NCBI GenBank assembly: GCA_010014835.2
Contig: JAAAKB020000024.1
Location: 1,826,176-1,886,170, forward strand
Length of the DNA stretch: 59,995 nucleotides
From: Apostichopus leukothele
Lineage: Eukaryota; Echinodermata; Holothuroidea; Aspidochirotida; Stichopodidae
Direction: 5' to 3'
Positions 58,101 through 59,995 of the stretch are shown here, piece by piece (the first letter of the stretch is position 1; each line of letters opens with the position of its first letter). The position numbers and the translations under genes were made by a program. The notes under the pieces are model-generated. The model ran no database searches. It worked only from the letters and a program-made list of their open reading frames with translations, and was not told the origin of the DNA.

Positions 58101-59565
58101 AGTGGGCACTGACCCTGAAGAGGTCAGCGAGGGCGCAGTGATAAAATATCAATTTGGATGCTAGGTTGATTTGAGATCATATGTATAGAGATGGAGTCAG
58201 TAAAGAGAAAATGTATATAAAGCCAACACATTAACTATCTTGACATCGTTTAGTACATGTAAGTCTAAAGTTGCAACGAATTAACAACTCTCAAAACTAA
58301 TTAACAATAACTGTGTTACTGTATATTGTATACATTAAAATAATGACCAGCATTGAACACACAACCATCAACAATGAAAAGGCCCTTACTTTATGATTCC
58401 ATACTTATCAGGTCCTACTGCTGATGGTTTAATACCCAGAGGTATCATTCTTACATAATTAAATATTTCCTTCAAGCCCAGAGTACTGAACATTTCAGGT
58501 AAATGAAATGTCTACTTTACATAAAAGGAGTAACGAGGGGGATTGGGCAGGGAAAGGAGAGGGTGGGCAAGGGCAAAAGAATGTGCAAATCTCCTTTCTT
58601 CCTTAGAACAAACATTAATAAAGAAACAGCACCCAAGACACATCTATTTCAGAGTCAGAAATATCATAAATATCTCCATTTCATAGTCACAAAACAAACA
58701 GACTCAACGAATTCTGAACAAGAGTTAACCTTCTTTTTTTATCGTATTAATGTGCTGCTGGACCTGCTTACTTCCATTTCAAAATCTTTTGTTTTTTGTT
58801 ATCATACACCAAAAATTGGCAACATCAACAATTGTCAAGGCAAAATCAGGTTTCAGCATTACCAGCTTCATACATCAATGCACATCCCACTATTATTCAA
58901 TGCATTCATGCTTTCTTGACGATAACAGTGAAAAAAGAAAAAGAAAATGGATTTGAAAATCTTGCTGACATGGCACGGTTAATGATTTTGCTGTCTCTCA
59001 GTCTCTTTGAACTCTCCGATCATTCTCATTTGACTGATTTTACTCTGTATGAGACAGAAACAAAACTGCAATTTTTGAGAAATCTTATCACTAATATTTT
59101 CAGCTGCGAGACATAAATGTAACAGAGCGACAATATTTCAAATTAAATCATGATTATTCTCTTAGTGTTCATCAGACAGAAATGATTTTGACACGACTGT
59201 TAGAATAAAAATTCCTGAAGTTACCTCACCTTGACATTTATGAACAACAAATTAACACTTTCTATTTCAGTACCTCACCATTCAGTTTGGGCTCAAAAGA
59301 GTAATTTGCTATATTATAAATAAACTTAAAATATAAATCTTTCCCATTAGTAATATTACACTTTCTATTATTGTTGAAGTATCTTCAATGAACAGCTCAA
59401 GTTTATTCTTCAGTCAACTCTTTCTTGCTTTGCAATAACTAAGCTTCTAAGCCAAGACCAAAACAAATGCACTATAAATACCAAAAAGTTTTTTTTCCTC
59501 AATGTGGACATATCTGATACAGCATTTGTCATTTTTGTCCCCAATTAAACCCAGCCACGATATTT

Positions 59566-59995
59566 CTCCAGCTAGTGACCCTATATCTCCAGCCAGTCAT
59601 CCTATATCTCCAGCTAGTGACCCTATATATCCAGCTAGTCACCCTGTATCTCAAGCTAGTGACCTTATATCTCCAGCTAGTCATCCTATATCTCCAGCTA
59701 GTGACCCTATATATCCAGCTAGTCACCCTGTATCTCAAGCTAGTCACTTTATATCTCCAGCTCGTCACCCTATATCTCCAGCTAGTCACCATATTCATCC
59801 AGCTTAGTGACCCTATATCTCCAGCTATAGTGACCCTATATCTCCAGCTAGTCACCCTATATATCCAGCTAGTGACCCTATATGTCCACCTATATGTCCA
59901 GCCAGTCACCCTACATCTCCAGCTAGTGACCCTTTATCTCCAGCTAGTGACCCTATATCTCCAGCTAGTGACCCTATATCTCCAGCTAGTGACCC
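59566..59995. repeat. 21-bp minisatellite (CTCCAGCTAGTGACCCTATAT), reaching the window end
   Basis: About 20 units of 21 bp. Because 21 is divisible by three, both strands stay open: SPASDPI repeats on plus, TSWRYRV repeats on minus. The frame breaks at several indels, there is no start context, and no flanking coding signal exists. I treat it as non-coding. Confidence 0.93.

Larger units (their letters stand above)
53412..59995 (-). other. Upstream part of the gene or its 5' intron
   Basis: No DLLDF-type activation domain 1 exon and no well-supported exon was found. It holds two minisatellites (54687-55146 and 59566-59995) and a pyrimidine run near 56708-56726. Short ORFs have no protein-like features. 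Confidence 0.6.

Noticed and set aside
59502-59909. Long open frames on both strands (SPASDPI and TSWRYRV repeats)
   Set aside because: They come from a 21-bp minisatellite; a period divisible by three keeps all frames open. No start context, splice support or flanking coding sequence.
53242-59995. Activation domain 1 exon (LSDLLDF-type)
   Set aside because: I searched for the DLLDF codon pattern on the minus strand by eye and found none; it is probably outside the window.

Overview
The window reads as part of one large, intron-rich animal gene on the minus strand. It encodes a class I bHLH transcription factor of the E-protein family (vertebrate TCF3/TCF4/TCF12, fly daughterless). Eleven exons are placed with good confidence between 53300 and 853. 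Their splice sites and phases fit, and their peptides follow the E-protein order: the Ser/Tyr/Pro-rich N-terminal third, a basic stretch, the Tyr/Pro-rich segment before a DPW motif, the GKALAS segment, the IY.TDH segment with its Ser/Pro run, and the activation-domain-2 helix RLDDAINVLRNHA. The bHLH domain and C-terminus must lie beyond position 1. The N-terminal activation domain 1 must lie beyond 59995. About 1 kb of coding sequence is spread over about 52 kb.

The organism is a metazoan, probably a marine invertebrate. Evidence: AT-rich DNA, canonical GT-AG introns of 0.4 to 18 kb, many minisatellites, C/G homopolymer runs and a dispersed TGACC-rich repeat. An echinoderm is my guess but I cannot prove it. 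Two 100-N blocks mark scaffold gaps. I found no bacterial, viral, tRNA or rRNA features and no second gene. Nearly all other ORFs are short chance frames in introns.

Layout in transcription order (high to low coordinates). 59995-53412: intron or upstream DNA with two minisatellites. 53411-47096: N-terminal exons at 53242-53300, 51571-51646 and 47121-47191, plus two low-confidence alternative starts. 47095-29347: a long interval in which any further exons are unresolved; it holds dispersed repeats and possible regulatory islands. 29346-20065: exons at 29306-29346, 23164-23251, 22498-22601, 20966-21089 and 20065-20186. 20064-5152: a 15 kb intron with an internal candidate exon at 12517. 5151-853: exons at 5073-5151, 1500-1570 and 853-1056.

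The most interesting signals concern how many proteins this locus may make. A candidate alternative first exon (26635-26727) encodes 31 residues starting MWQKYGREQF and splices in frame to the exon that matches vertebrate VYAPS. That is the position of the short-isoform start in vertebrate HEBAlt/TCF4-A. A second start or cassette exon (12517-12639) joins in frame to the IYPTDH exon. Two exon ends carry tandemly duplicated 5' splice sites. One is a fourfold copy of an exon's 3' half. In the other, only the downstream donor restores the frame to the next sure exon. There is also a CAGCAG tandem acceptor, a palindromic double E-box, and a repeat family that spreads nuclear-receptor-like half-sites at 10-bp spacing.
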